Shown: positions 32,578-41,973 of the stretch, piece by piece
Layout of the letters: the number at the start of each line of letters is the position of its first letter
How positions within the stretch are numbered: the stretch's first letter is position 1
Source: Lactobacillus intestinalis
GTDB lineage: Bacteria; Bacillota; Bacilli; Lactobacillales; Lactobacillaceae
Assembly: GCF_024397795.1 (NCBI RefSeq)
Contig: NZ_CP072983.1
Coordinates: forward strand, 62,001-126,000
Direction: 5' to 3'
Length of the DNA stretch: 64,000 nucleotides
Notes under the pieces: generated by a model
Told to the model about the DNA's origin: nothing
The model's database searches: none
What the model saw: the letters and a program-made list of their open reading frames with translations, nothing else
Translations under genes and position numbers: made by a program

Positions 32578-34377
32578 TTGAAGGCGAGGAAGATTGAAGT
32601 GAAAAGCGCATTTGAAGATATTAGAGTGTATACTAGCGAATTTAAGAAGCATTTATTGCAGTATATACTACTGTTTTTAAGTTTGGATTTAATTAGTCAA
32701 TTTATTGTGATTCCGCTATTTCGATATGTGACAACTTTTGTACTGCAAGCTGGGGCAATTCCCTTTGTTTCTTATCAAAACGTGATCACAATTATTACCA
32801 CTCATACCTCAATTTTTATAATTTTAATCATTGAGCTTATCTTATTGATGCTGATAGTGTATAGTGAATTCGCCTTTTTATTGATTGGTGTAAAAAATAT
32901 AAAAAAGGCTACATTTACATTACCTAGTGTCTTTAAAGAAACTTTTATCAGCTTAAAAACTCTACGAGTTAGTTCTCTACTTCTTTTAATTGCCTACTTT
33001 ATATTTATTATTCCTTTTGCCGATATTATATTTAGAACGCCACTTTTATCTAAAATTCGAATTCCAGATTTTATCTTAGATTATATGACTAAAAATTGGA
33101 TTTTAGCTTTAATTTTAATTTTGTTTTACTTAGTAATCGGAGTCTTGGGATTGCGATTAATTTTAACTTTGCCTTTGATGATTTTTAAGCAACAGAAAAC
33201 ATGGCCAGCAATGAAGCAAAGTTGGAAATTAACTGGTAAATTATGGCGTCCTTTACTAATTCGTTTAGGAGAATTAACCTTACTGGCTGCGATTATACTG
33301 CTGGGTTTTTATTGTAGTTTTTATTTATTGCAGCTTGCGTGTGACATATTTCCTAGGAAATTATCTTTTATAATAGCTGTTGTTAACTTAACGATAATTC
33401 AGATTATCAGTGAAGTGGTGTTGATATGGTCATCGGTTATTGCAATTTGTTTTTTGTTTAAGCCAATTGGAATTCAAGAAAAATCCAGTCACACGCAAAC
33501 TAATAAAGCTATTATTAGTTTAAGTAGTATAATGATCGCTGTTTTAGTGATGGGTGCTGCAATAAGCAATATTTTATATTTAGGAACAAATTTTTCAGCA
33601 CCATTGATTATTTCTCATCGAGGGGTAAGTAAAGAAAACGGAGTCCAAAATACTATCCCTGCTTTAAAGAAAACAGTTCGACTAAAACCTGATTATGTGG
33701 AAATTGATTTGCATGAGACTAAAGATAAGCAATTTGTAGTCATGCATGATGAAAATTTGAAGAAGCTTACAGGCGTAGATAAAAAGCCAAATGAGTTAAC
33801 TTTGAAAGAGCTGACTCATTTAACTGCTAAAGAAAATGGGTCCAAAGGAAAAGTTGCAAGCTTTGATCAATATTTGAAAGTTGCCAAAAAGCTACATCAA
33901 AAACTATTGATTGAAATTAAGACCACTCCTCAAGATTCAAAAAAGATGCTTGAATACTTTAATCGAAAATATGGAAAATTAATTATTGAAAAGCATTATC
34001 AAGTTCAATCGTTAGATTATGGGGTAGTTGAAAATTTGCATCGAATCAACCCAAAATTGCCAGTTTTGTATATTCAACCTTATAATTTCACTTATCCTGA
34101 AAGTGTCGCAAAAGGCTATTCAATGGAATACTCAACTTTGGATTCAGATTTTATTTGGCAAGCTCATCTGAATCATCATCCGGTGTATGCTTGGACAGTT
34201 AATCAGTCGGGGTTGATAAAAAGGTTGATGTATGACCACGTTGATGGCATAATCACCGATGATGTGCCCGAAGTTAAAAAGGCAATAAAGGATTTCAAGA
34301 ATAATTCTAGCTATGCTAATAAGATTTTGAACTATACTATTATTCTACCGGGGATGCTTGAAAATATGAGGGTTTAG
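32578..34377 (+). CDS. membrane-domain glycerophosphodiester phosphodiesterase
   Basis: A 599-residue protein with an N-terminal membrane domain of about seven to eight helices (about 25-340) and a C-terminal GDPD catalytic domain (about 345-585). SHRGVSKENGVQNT holds the catalytic His, and DYVEIDLHETKD holds the metal-binding Glu and Asp. VMHDENLKKLTG carries the second His, and AWTVN is the late motif. It hydrolyses glycerophosphodiesters, probably on the outer face and possibly from lipoteichoic acid. The start is TTG 32578 behind AAGGAAGGTG. The downstream 46-residue gene has its own promoter-like sequence. Confidence 0.9.
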   Translation: MKARKIEVKSAFEDIRVYTSEFKKHLLQYILLFLSLDLISQFIVIPLFRYVTTFVLQAGAIPFVSYQNVITIITTHTSIFIILIIELILLMLIVYSEFAFLLIGVKNIKKATFTLPSVFKETFISLKTLRVSSLLLLIAYFIFIIPFADIIFRTPLLSKIRIPDFILDYMTKNWILALILILFYLVIGVLGLRLILTLPLMIFKQQKTWPAMKQSWKLTGKLWRPLLIRLGELTLLAAIILLGFYCSFYLLQLACDIFPRKLSFIIAVVNLTIIQIISEVVLIWSSVIAICFLFKPIGIQEKSSHTQTNKAIISLSSIMIAVLVMGAAISNILYLGTNFSAPLIISHRGVSKENGVQNTIPALKKTVRLKPDYVEIDLHETKDKQFVVMHDENLKKLTGVDKKPNELTLKELTHLTAKENGSKGKVASFDQYLKVAKKLHQKLLIEIKTTPQDSKKMLEYFNRKYGKLIIEKHYQVQSLDYGVVENLHRINPKLPVLYIQPYNFTYPESVAKGYSMEYSTLDSDFIWQAHLNHHPVYAWTVNQSGLIKRLMYDHVDGIITDDVPEVKKAIKDFKNNSSYANKILNYTIILPGMLENMRV

Positions 34378-34421
34378 AACTGGACTTGATTTCGTAAAGG
34401 GTAAATGGTAAACTAAACTAG

Positions 34422-34437
34422 ATTTTCGAAAATCTGA
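34422..34437. repeat. 16-bp perfect palindrome upstream of a small gene
   Basis: AGATTTTCGAAAATCT overlaps the expected transcription start of the 46-residue gene, downstream of TTGATT-17-TAAACT. It could be an operator or a 5' mRNA hairpin. Confidence 0.4.
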
Positions 34438-34453
34438 AAGGAAGTATAGTACT

Positions 34454-34594
34454 ATGCGTAAAGGTGAAAATTACAACACTGGTTGTGAACCAAACCAAAG
34501 ACCTAAGAACAAGAGAAATGCTAAGAAGCGTGTTGCTCACGTAGCAGCTGTTGTAGAATTTCTTAACAAGGCCGCAAAAGACGAAAACAAGTAG
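34454..34594 (+). CDS. conserved-looking 46-residue basic protein
   Basis: A short gene with a GAAAGGAAG site, ATG start and strong downstream terminator. The peptide begins MRKGENYNTGCEPNQRPKNK, then a Lys/Arg-rich stretch and an amphipathic helix (HVAAVVEFLNKAAKDENK). I do not recognise a family. The basic, soluble character suggests a nucleic-acid or ribosome-associated role, but nothing proves that. Codon use is like that of highly expressed genes (AAC, CGT, GTT). Confidence 0.7.
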   Translation: MRKGENYNTGCEPNQRPKNKRNAKKRVAHVAAVVEFLNKAAKDENK

Positions 34595-34613
34595 TCTTTG
34601 AATTATAGAAACT

Positions 34614-34644
34614 GAAAGCTAGGGCGTTTTGCTCTGGCTTTTTT
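34614..34644 (+). terminator. terminator of the 46-residue gene
   Basis: AGCTAGGGC GTTTT GCTCTGGCT followed by six T. Confidence 0.85.
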
Positions 34645-34758
34645 GCTTGCAATCATAATCCCCCTAGCTGGTAGAATGTAAATAGAGAAGTCTTGCATAA
34701 CTTTTTGAATTTTGATAACATAGTAAAAATTTTAGACATTTTACTAAGGGGGATAATT

Positions 34759-35409
34759 ATGGGATTAAATGCTTATATTCAAGGATTCAATAGTTTAGAG
34801 TCAATCGATCGTGCACCGGGCTACTTTAAATATCAACACCATTCAGTGGCTGATCACTCATATAGAACCGCTGAATTGGCTCAAATGATGGGAGATATCG
34901 AAGAAGTTGTAGGAAAACAAAAGGTTAATTGGAAAGCTTTATACGAAAAGAGCTTGAACCATGACTATACCGAGCGTTTTATCGGTGATATTAAAACTCC
35001 CGTTAAGTATGCCACACCTCAATTGCGAAAGATGATTGGTGAAGTGGAGGAAAAGATGACCCAAAAGTTTATCAAAGAGGAAATCCCCAAAGAATTCCAA
35101 GCTATCTATACTAAGCGACTTTCTGAAGCTAAAGATGATACTTTGGAAGGAAAGATTTTATCAATTTGCGATAAATTGGATCTACTCTATGAAGCCTATG
35201 GTGAAATTGAACTAGGTAATCCTAATCCGGTCTTTATGCAAATGTTTAAGGAAAGTTTGGAAACTATTAAAAAGTATGATGATATGGTATGCGTGCAATA
35301 CTTTATCAAGCATATTTTGCCAGATTTGTTTAAGGGGGATTTTGCTGGAAAAGACAAGATGCAGCGAATTGCCTTTAGTATTTTGTTGATGGGGGATGCG
35401 GATAAATAA
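34759..35409 (+). CDS. HD-domain hydrolase (YfbR-type 5'-nucleotidase-like)
   Basis: A 216-residue HD-superfamily metal phosphohydrolase. HHSVADHSYRTAEL (about residues 26-39) carries the first His and NHDYTERFIGDI (about 69-80) holds the HD pair. A later Asp lies in ICDKLDLLYEAYGE. The arrangement resembles YfbR 5'-deoxynucleotidases. The open frame begins earlier at 34693, but AAGGGGG lies before ATG 34759, which gives the compact MGLNAYIQGF start. Its TAA is followed with no gap by the GTG of an HNH endonuclease gene, so the two are translationally coupled. Confidence 0.82.
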   Translation: MGLNAYIQGFNSLESIDRAPGYFKYQHHSVADHSYRTAELAQMMGDIEEVVGKQKVNWKALYEKSLNHDYTERFIGDIKTPVKYATPQLRKMIGEVEEKMTQKFIKEEIPKEFQAIYTKRLSEAKDDTLEGKILSICDKLDLLYEAYGEIELGNPNPVFMQMFKESLETIKKYDDMVCVQYFIKHILPDLFKGDFAGKDKMQRIAFSILLMGDADK

Positions 35410-36327
35410 GTGAAATTTCAATGTAGTTCATGTGGATTGCGGATTGATTCCCTTCATTTTAAACAAGAAGGTCTAATTAATCCTAAATTGACGAGCATTT
35501 GTGATATTTGTTTACAAATGGGGAAAAATGCTGAGGATTATGCTAATTCGACTGTGAAAACTTTTGCCCAAGCTCTTTTGTATACCTATGTTGGAAACAA
35601 TAATGACGGTGATAGTGAAGATCATTTAGTAAATACGAAGCAACTACGCAAGCGTTATGAAGCCTTTATTCAGGATTATGATGGTAATCGCTTGGCACTC
35701 CAGCAGTTGCCACGTAAAGAATTTAATGATGCTGTGATCAAGAGCGAATTAGGTAAAATTGATTATATTCCAGATCAGGGGCGTGATTTTGCCTATAATT
35801 TAGAAAAATTAGGTCTTACAGTAAACTTTCAACTGAATGAGGTTGATTATATTGATCGGGAGCGCATTCGGGCTAAGTATCATTATCGCTGTCAGTATTG
35901 CGGTCGCAAGGGAACCAGTGTCGATCACAAGGACCCGGTTTCTTTGTCGCATAATAATGATTTAGATAATTTAACCTTGTCATGTAGTGAATGTAATCGA
36001 ATTAAATCTGACATGCCATATAAACTTTTTAAACAGCTTAACGATCAGATTGTAGATGTGAATAAAAAGCTGGTTCGCTATGAAAATAGCATTGGTAGTT
36101 TGAAGGAAGAATTTGAAAATCGTCGTCGTCAATTAGCTGCTAAGGCTCATCTTAAAGGAGTTATCAATGATCCTGAGTTAAATGCGATGAGAAAGCAAAA
36201 TAAGAAGCTACAAGATGCAATTGACAGTCTTGAGAGCGATTATGACTCTTTAAGAAAAACGCGTGAGAATCACTTTAATACGGGTTGGAAACTATATCAG
36301 CTAAATCAAAGAAAAGATGTCATTTAA
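35410..36327 (+). CDS. HNH endonuclease-domain protein with zinc-binding N-terminus
   Basis: A 305-residue protein. The N-terminal zinc ribbon has CSSCGLRI and CDICLQM (first 40 residues). A central region of about 110 residues is followed by an HNH nuclease domain at about 155-200: CQYCGRKGTSVDHKDPVSLSHNNDLDNLTLSCSECN. A long coiled coil (about 210-290) closes the chain. The start is GTG directly after the HD hydrolase stop. HNH proteins of this type may cut or bind nucleic acid; with the HD partner a role in nucleic-acid turnover or defence is possible but not shown. Confidence 0.8.
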   Translation: MKFQCSSCGLRIDSLHFKQEGLINPKLTSICDICLQMGKNAEDYANSTVKTFAQALLYTYVGNNNDGDSEDHLVNTKQLRKRYEAFIQDYDGNRLALQQLPRKEFNDAVIKSELGKIDYIPDQGRDFAYNLEKLGLTVNFQLNEVDYIDRERIRAKYHYRCQYCGRKGTSVDHKDPVSLSHNNDLDNLTLSCSECNRIKSDMPYKLFKQLNDQIVDVNKKLVRYENSIGSLKEEFENRRRQLAAKAHLKGVINDPELNAMRKQNKKLQDAIDSLESDYDSLRKTRENHFNTGWKLYQLNQRKDVI

Positions 36328-36357
36328 AAAACCTCGAGCAAACGCTCGAGGTTTTTA
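36326..36357. terminator. bidirectional terminator
   Basis: AAAAACCTCGAGC AAAC GCTCGAGGTTTTT, a perfect stem between convergent genes. Confidence 0.92.
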
Positions 36358-36358
36358 G

Positions 36359-37321
36359 TTATTTGATTTTATCTGTTTCTTCAAATAAGTAAGTATTCCA
36401 TTTTACTTCTTTTTCGACTGTTGGATGGAACAGAAGGAGAGGTAACAAAATTGAACCAATGTATGGAATTACGCCGATCCACCACCACCAACCGATAAAG
36501 TCGGCATCATGCAAACGACGGACTGTATGACCAATTTGCGCAATTGTAGCCCAAATCCAAAAAGCGGCTAAGACGATTAGAGAGATAATGCTAAAGGTTA
36601 AAAGAAACGGATTATTGTTAAATATTTCAGTAAATGGCGCTCCTAAGAAAAACATGAACGCAACAAAGTAGTAAACTATGAAGCCAATTATTGAGATAAC
36701 TACATTAACGGCGCTTCCAACCCAATATGAAGTTCTAGTGGATCTGGCATTCCATTTGAAGCAATCAAAAAAGTGCTCTTTTAGAATTTGACCGATTGTA
36801 GGAACTGGTATATTGGAACGATCCATTTCAGGATTGTAAACTTGGTCATAATAATTATTGCTTGGGGAATTTGAATTATAGAAAAGATAATTTCCCCATT
36901 TTACAGGCCTTTGAACTGATGGTTGAATCATCAAGTAAAAGTTTACAAATAAAGCACCATAAGGCACGATTGTTGCCCAATACCAATACCCGCTGTAGTT
37001 GACATCATGCAAACGACGAATTCGTTGTCCCAATCCAGCCAAAAAGATCCAAATTAAAACGACTACACTTACAACTAAATCGATCCATTTTAGCCCTAAG
37101 TTAATATGAGTGTTTAAGGCGTAGCTGGTAATTCCAGTTACTAAACAAGCTAAAATTGCGTTGATTAAAAAGCTGATCCAATAAGATTTTCTAGTTGTGC
37201 GCCCCTTCCAGTTAAAAGGCTGCAAGTATGTTTCATTTAGAATTTGACCAAGACTCTCGTGAGGTGGTCTAGCTAAATCTTCGTCATATGGTTTGACGAA
37301 GTAGTAATTTTGATTTGTCAT
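36359..37321 (-). CDS. DUF805 membrane protein with duplicated domain
   Basis: A 320-residue membrane protein made of two DUF805 units, each with a FxWxxRxxRxSYW entry motif (FNWKGRTTRKSYWIS and FKWNARSTRTSYWVG) and an RRLHDxxxxGWWWW or RRLHDVNYSGYWYW motif near the last helices. Each unit has about three to four helices. Function of the family is unknown. The start is ATG 37321 after GGGAGG; the in-frame extension to 37366 lacks a ribosome binding site. Internal duplication is the notable feature. Confidence 0.88.
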   Translation of the reverse strand: MTNQNYYFVKPYDEDLARPPHESLGQILNETYLQPFNWKGRTTRKSYWISFLINAILACLVTGITSYALNTHINLGLKWIDLVVSVVVLIWIFLAGLGQRIRRLHDVNYSGYWYWATIVPYGALFVNFYLMIQPSVQRPVKWGNYLFYNSNSPSNNYYDQVYNPEMDRSNIPVPTIGQILKEHFFDCFKWNARSTRTSYWVGSAVNVVISIIGFIVYYFVAFMFFLGAPFTEIFNNNPFLLTFSIISLIVLAAFWIWATIAQIGHTVRRLHDADFIGWWWWIGVIPYIGSILLPLLLFHPTVEKEVKWNTYLFEETDKIK

Positions 37322-37360
37322 CCTAATTCCTCCCACTTTGATTTGCTTCATTGTACCAAA

Positions 37361-37397
37361 AAACACTCAAAAGCTACAGCTTCTAAGTGTTTTATTA
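37361..37397 (-). terminator. terminator of the lysine-riboswitch ABC operon
   Basis: AAAACACTTAGAAGCT pairs with AGCTTTTGAGTGTTTT on the minus strand, just after the ATPase stop. Confidence 0.65.
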
Positions 37398-37399
37398 TT

Positions 37400-38155
37400 T
37401 TAGAAATCCATCTTTCTAAAATTTCTTAGGAATTTTTGTGTCTTGGCGTTTTGAGGATTATCAAAGAGATCCTTTGGATGGCCTTGTTCAGTAATCACGC
37501 CGTCGCTAATAAACAAAACGTTATCAGAAATACTCTTTGCAAAGCCCATTTCGTGCGTAACGATGACCATCGTTAATCCAGTAGTAGCCAACTTTTGCAT
37601 AACATCAAGTACTTCACCAACCATTTCAGGGTCAAGGGCACTTGTTGGTTCGTCGAAGAGAAGTACCTCAGGATCCATTGAAATTGCCCGGGCAATAGCC
37701 ACACGCTGTTGTTGACCACCAGATAATTGGCTTGGTTTTGCATTAACAAATGGTTCCATACCAACCTTTTTGAGGTTTTCAAGAGCAATCTTCTTAGCTT
37801 CTTCTTTTGAACGCTTAAGTACTAATTGTTGTCCAATCATACAATTTTGTAAAACGTTCTTGTTTTCAAATAAGTCAAATTGCTGGAAAACCATGCCGAC
37901 CTTAGAACGAAATTCATTACGATTGTATCCAGGATGAAGGATGTTTTCACCGTGAAAATCAATTTCGCCACCAGTTGGTTCTTCAAGCAAATTAATGCAA
38001 CGTAAGGTGGTTGATTTACCACCACCAGAAGGACCAATAATCGTTACGATTTCACCTTTATTAATATCAACTGAAATGTCGCGCAAAACTTGGTGATCAC
38101 CGTAGGATTTTTGCATATGCTTTAAACTTAAGATGGTTTGCTTGCTTTCAGTCAT
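37400..38155 (-). CDS. GlnQ-like amino acid ABC transporter ATPase
   Basis: A 251-residue ABC ATPase of the polar amino acid uptake family. Walker A is GPSGGGKST, signature [14 protein letters not shown], Walker [21 protein letters not shown] and the H loop VTHEMGFA. It overlaps the stop of the upstream permease-binding-protein gene by one base. The operon is headed by a lysine riboswitch, so lysine or a related basic amino acid is the probable cargo. The paralogue at 60210-60947 lacks that control. Confidence 0.93.
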   Translation of the reverse strand: MTESKQTILSLKHMQKSYGDHQVLRDISVDINKGEIVTIIGPSGGGKSTTLRCINLLEEPTGGEIDFHGENILHPGYNRNEFRSKVGMVFQQFDLFENKNVLQNCMIGQQLVLKRSKEEAKKIALENLKKVGMEPFVNAKPSQLSGGQQQRVAIARAISMDPEVLLFDEPTSALDPEMVGEVLDVMQKLATTGLTMVIVTHEMGFAKSISDNVLFISDGVITEQGHPKDLFDNPQNAKTQKFLRNFRKMDF

Positions 38156-39762
38156 TAGTTATTTGCCTCCGTATCCTTAGGTGTACCAACTTGAACTTGG
38201 TTGGCCATTAAGTTGTAGTTCTTGTTGCCTTCAAGCTTCTTTTCAATCAAGTTGAAAATACGAGTAATGGTGAAGGTCAAGATTAAGTAAATTACAGAAA
38301 TAGTTAAGTATGTTGGGAAGAATTGGAAAGTTTGACTCGCAATTGTAGTACCAACAAAGAACAATTCAGATACTGAAATAATACTCAATACTGAAGTATC
38401 CTTAATGTTTACGATAAATTCGTTAGTAATTGATGGTAAACAGTTCTTGATAGCTTGAGGTAAAATGATGTGCCACATTCTTTGGTTATGAGTCATCCCC
38501 AGTGCACTAGCGGCTTCGAATTGTCCTTCAGGTGTAGAAATAATGCCACCACGAATAACTTCGGCAAGGTAAGCACCGGTATTAATTGAAACAATAATTA
38601 AAGCGGCAACCGTACGGTTCAAGTTTAAGTGCCAGAATTGAGCAATACCATAGTAGATCACGGCTGCTTGAACCATCATAGGAGTACCACGGAAAATTTC
38701 TACGTAAACTGATAATAACCACTTAACAAAGTTTAAAGCCCAACGCTTGCCACGAGTGGTAGGGGTTGGAATAGTACGAACGATACCCACGAGCAAACCA
38801 ATGAAGAAACCAACGATAGTACCAACTAAAGCTAAAAGTAAAGTCATGCCGATACCGCTAAGAATCATATGACCATATTGCTTCCAAGTTGAAACAAGCC
38901 AGTTTTCTTTCTTAGCACTATTACCAGCCTTTGGTTGCTCTCTGATGGCCTTAGACATCAATTGATCGCGTTCTTTAGTAGGGATGCTTCTTAAAGTCGC
39001 ATTAACTTCATTTAAAAGTTTAGTGTTGCCTTTTTTAACACCGATACTAGTTACAGAATCATCGTGATCTACATGAAAACCAGCCATCTTGTTTAAGTTA
39101 ACGGCAACGATGTTAGGGTTAACATTGTGGTAACTTTCAAATTCGATGTCTTCAGCAACGTAACCATCAATAGTGCCAGAAGCTAAACTTTGTCTCATAG
39201 CTGAGAAGTCACGCATTGCTGGTTCTCTCTTAGCACCCTTTAATTGCTTGATTAAGTCATAGTGCAAAGTCCCTTGTTGAGCAGTTAACTTAGCACCCTT
39301 AAAATCGCTTAATTTCTTTGCAGCAGCGTACTTGTTGTCTTTGTTCATGATAACAACAAAAGTACTTTTTCTGTATGGTTCAGAAAAGTTAATCGCTTTT
39401 CTTCTGGCTGCAGTTGGACTCATACCAGCAATAATCAAATCGATCTTGCCAGAAGTTAATGCTGGAAGTAAACCGTCCCATTCAGTTTTTTCTACAACAA
39501 CTTTACGGTGTAATCTTTTACCGATTCTCTTAGCAATTTCAACATCATAACCATTTGCATAAGAGTGAGAACCTTCAATTGGAACCGCACCATTTGCACT
39601 AGTAGTTTGAGTCCAATTGTATGGCGGATAGTTGGCTTCCATACCAATCTTTAAAGGCTCAGACGTACTTTTTGCTTGAACCTTAGAATTGGTAGAAATT
39701 CCAATAATTAAACTAAGCACAACTGCCATTATTGCAGCTAGCCATCTACATTTTGACTTCAC
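38155..39762 (-). CDS. GlnP-like fused substrate-binding and permease protein
   Basis: A 535-residue fusion typical of lactic acid bacteria. A signal/anchor helix (about 9-25) is followed by one type-3 periplasmic binding domain (about 38-270; [14 protein letters not shown] and [22 protein letters not shown]) and a C-terminal permease domain of about five helices (about 300-515). The EAA loop is [21 protein letters not shown]. GlnP of Lactococcus has two binding domains; this one has one. It sits downstream of a lysine riboswitch and terminator, so it probably imports lysine rather than glutamine. Confidence 0.92.
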   Translation of the reverse strand: MKSKCRWLAAIMAVVLSLIIGISTNSKVQAKSTSEPLKIGMEANYPPYNWTQTTSANGAVPIEGSHSYANGYDVEIAKRIGKRLHRKVVVEKTEWDGLLPALTSGKIDLIIAGMSPTAARRKAINFSEPYRKSTFVVIMNKDNKYAAAKKLSDFKGAKLTAQQGTLHYDLIKQLKGAKREPAMRDFSAMRQSLASGTIDGYVAEDIEFESYHNVNPNIVAVNLNKMAGFHVDHDDSVTSIGVKKGNTKLLNEVNATLRSIPTKERDQLMSKAIREQPKAGNSAKKENWLVSTWKQYGHMILSGIGMTLLLALVGTIVGFFIGLLVGIVRTIPTPTTRGKRWALNFVKWLLSVYVEIFRGTPMMVQAAVIYYGIAQFWHLNLNRTVAALIIVSINTGAYLAEVIRGGIISTPEGQFEAASALGMTHNQRMWHIILPQAIKNCLPSITNEFIVNIKDTSVLSIISVSELFFVGTTIASQTFQFFPTYLTISVIYLILTFTITRIFNLIEKKLEGNKNYNLMANQVQVGTPKDTEANN

Positions 39763-39817
39763 AGAAAAAAACCTCCAAATAATTATTCAAGTAAAGCCAA
39801 TACAATAAAAAGCGTAA

Positions 39818-39846
39818 ATAAAAACCTCGCATATGCAGCGAGGTCG
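39818..39846 (-). terminator. riboswitch-controlled terminator ahead of the ABC operon
   Basis: CGACCTCGCTGCATATGCGAGGTTTTTATT on the minus strand forms a stem with a T run between the lysine aptamer and the permease gene. Confidence 0.85.
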
Positions 39847-39872
39847 TAATCATCAGTAATTAAACCAAATCT

Positions 39873-40036
39873 TATAGCGCTCCTCGGGGACGAACCGAGA
39901 CAGTCTGCAGGATCTTCTCCTGCAACCCAACAAACTTAACTCGCGAAAGATAAACTCGTTTCGGCGGCAATCCTTCAAATATTGATCATTATATTCGCGT
40001 ATTCACAATATCCTTGTGCTTGTCGCAACCTCTATT
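39873..40036 (-). promoter_or_regulatory. lysine riboswitch (L box)
   Basis: On the minus strand the conserved L-box blocks appear in order: ATAGAGGTTGCGAC, GAAGGATTGCCGCCGAAAC, GGGTTGCAGGAGAAGATCCTGC, ACTGTCTCGGTTCGTCCCCGAG and GGAGCGCTAT, which closes P1 with the first block. Length and helix order fit the family. With lysine bound, the downstream terminator should form and turn off the transporter. The rest of the 39763-40088 gap holds the 5' leader and a short AT-rich promoter area. Confidence 0.88.
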
Positions 40037-40088
40037 GCATTGGAAAATATTTAACTGTTACACAGCTTAAAGGGAAAAGGGCTATTTG

Positions 40089-40718
40089 TCAAGCCCAACC
40101 GTTGTTTTGAGCAAAATCACGTTTTTTCATTTTAGAAACATAGGGATTACCTTTAACATAATAACGGAGTGGCTTATTGGCCCAAAGCGGATCGCTTTGG
40201 TTAATCCCAACGCGACTTGAAGCAACAATTTTCTGGGGAATTCTTTTACTTTTATCATCAAGATCAATCTCAAAAGGAGAGTCTGTAAGAAAATGAAGAT
40301 CCCATTTTCGACTAGTAATTCCTAGAGCTTGCATCATTTTACCGGGACCGTTAGTTAAAAGGGGGCCGGTTTTACCGTTGCGGTTTTTAATCATGGTGTC
40401 AATTCCCCAAACTGGTTCAATAGCACGAATGAGCACTCCCTGAGGCTCATCTTTTTCTTGACACGCAACATCAAAGAAAAAATATTGACGCTGAGAATAA
40501 ATATATAAAGTGCCACCCGCACCATAAAGGCCTTCATTTGCTTGGCTGCGCCGACCGTTGTAAGAATGGGCTGCACGATCCCGTTTTCCCATGTAGGCTT
40601 CGGCTTCAACGATGTAGCCACCCAGTTTTTCACCATTATTAAAATAAAGCGGACGTCCAATCAAATCTTTAGCAATTTTATCGGTTGGTTGAGTAGTAAA
40701 ATAAGTTTTGTAATCCAT
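40089..40718 (-). CDS. 3-methyladenine (alkyladenine) DNA glycosylase, AAG family
   Basis: A 209-residue glycosylase of the Mpg/AAG fold that excises alkylated purines. Landmarks are DLIGRPLYF, GYIVEAEAYMG with the catalytic Glu, DRAAHSYNGRRSQ, GTLYIYSQRQYFFFDVACQ, LLTNGPGKMMQALGI, and RVGINQ...RYYVKGNPYVSK at the C-terminus. Length is standard for Firmicutes. It is divergent from a DUF488 gene and about 50 bases from the lysine riboswitch. Confidence 0.94.
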   Translation of the reverse strand: MDYKTYFTTQPTDKIAKDLIGRPLYFNNGEKLGGYIVEAEAYMGKRDRAAHSYNGRRSQANEGLYGAGGTLYIYSQRQYFFFDVACQEKDEPQGVLIRAIEPVWGIDTMIKNRNGKTGPLLTNGPGKMMQALGITSRKWDLHFLTDSPFEIDLDDKSKRIPQKIVASSRVGINQSDPLWANKPLRYYVKGNPYVSKMKKRDFAQNNGWA

Positions 40719-40743
40719 GTTTTTCCTTTCAAGAGGTAGAAAA

Positions 40744-41109
40744 ATGTCTGAAATTAAATTAGTTAGAATCTATGACCATGAGCAGCCAACGGGCTACCGC
40801 ATTTTAATTGATCGAATGTGGCCTCGCGGAGTAAGTAAGGTTAAAGCCCATTTGAATGAATGGGATAAGGAAATCGGGCCTACTAATGAATTGCGGAAGT
40901 GGTTCAATCATGAGGATGAGAAATTTCCAGAATTCAAGCAAAAATACATTGAAGAGCTTAACCACAATCAGTTTACACCTGAATTTGTGGAAAATGTAAA
41001 ATCACAACTTGCTACAGAAGATGTGTTGTTTTTGTATGGCGCAAAAAATCGGAAGCACAATCAAGCAGTTGTTTTGAAAGAATATGTAGAGAAAAAACTT
41101 AAAATTTGA
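40744..41109 (+). CDS. DUF488 family protein
   Basis: A 121-residue DUF488 (YeaO-like) protein with the hallmark RILIDRMWPRGVSKVKA at about residues 18-34, an LRKWFNHEDEKFPEFKQKY block and the final LFLYGAKNRKHNQAVVLKEYV. Biochemical function is unknown; a link to repair or metal handling has been suggested for some members. Start ATG 40744 has GAGGT in front; an in-frame upstream extension is not needed. It faces the divergent DNA glycosylase, 25 bases apart. Confidence 0.88.
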   Translation: MSEIKLVRIYDHEQPTGYRILIDRMWPRGVSKVKAHLNEWDKEIGPTNELRKWFNHEDEKFPEFKQKYIEELNHNQFTPEFVENVKSQLATEDVLFLYGAKNRKHNQAVVLKEYVEKKLKI

Positions 41110-41139
41110 TTCAAAATCAAGAAAATTATCCTTGGAGAA

Positions 41140-41182
41140 TAAAAAAGCCTCATCTTGACAATAATTCAAGGTGGGACTTTTT
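41140..41182. terminator. bidirectional terminator
   Basis: AAAAAGCCTCATCTTG and CAAGGTGGGACTTTTT pair imperfectly around ACAATAATT between convergent genes. Confidence 0.75.
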
Positions 41183-41184
41183 CT

Positions 41185-41973
41185 TTATAGATGTTTTTGA
41201 CCGTGCTTTTTAACGCGAACAAAGTGGAAAGCAATCGTTAAACCTAAAACCGAGAAAACAATTGCTGCAAAAGCAGCATTAGGAATTTCAATATTGAATG
41301 GTGGAAGTTCCAAGAGCAGTTTCAAAGCGATAATTCCAATTAAAACATACGCCATAGGTTGCAATTCCGGAATAATATCCATCAGTTTGATGATAATTTC
41401 GGCCACACCTCTCATGCACAAAATTCCAATCATTCCTCCGATTAAAACAACAACTGGATTATCTGAAACAGCTAATGCTGCTAAAACTGAGTCAATTGAA
41501 AAAACAATATCCATGGCTTCGATGGAGACAACTGTGCGCCAAAATAAAGAAAGTACGTGCTTTTTTGGCTTTTTATTTTTGTGATGGGCAGCTCTTTCAG
41601 CTTTCTTTTCTTTTTCATGTTCTGCAGCTTGTTGAGGATGGCGCTGATCGTAGAAAAATTTAATACATAGATAAAATAGATAGATGCTTCCCAGTAATTT
41701 GATTTCCCAAAAATTGATTAAATAAGTTCCAATTCCAATGACGATGAAACGAAACAAATAAGCACCCCATAGTCCATAAACTAAAGATTTACGTTGTTCT
41801 GATTTATTAGGAAGTACTTGAGTCTGCGCAGCCAACACCACCGCATTGTCGACTGACAATAAGCATTCCATTAAAATAAGGGTAAGAATGATTACCCAGT
41901 CGTTACTGCTAGTTAAAACATGTAGCCAATTATTTCCATCAAAAAAAGGTGCGTACATTTTAAGAATGTTCAC
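41185..41973 (-). CDS. TerC-family integral membrane protein
   Basis: A 262-residue TerC/YjbE-type membrane protein with about seven predicted helices. The paired acidic motifs are MECLLSVDNAVVLAAQ (about 35-50) and SIEAMDIVFSIDSVLAALAV (about 151-170), typical of metal (manganese) export or metal-dependent membrane proteins. A charged His/Lys loop (about 113-142) separates the halves. The frame starts at GTG 41973, overlapping the ogt 3' end by 14 bases; ATG 41958 is an alternative with a weaker site. Function is inferred from family. Confidence 0.88.
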   Translation of the reverse strand: MNILKMYAPFFDGNNWLHVLTSSNDWVIILTLILMECLLSVDNAVVLAAQTQVLPNKSEQRKSLVYGLWGAYLFRFIVIGIGTYLINFWEIKLLGSIYLFYLCIKFFYDQRHPQQAAEHEKEKKAERAAHHKNKKPKKHVLSLFWRTVVSIEAMDIVFSIDSVLAALAVSDNPVVVLIGGMIGILCMRGVAEIIIKLMDIIPELQPMAYVLIGIIALKLLLELPPFNIEIPNAAFAAIVFSVLGLTIAFHFVRVKKHGQKHL

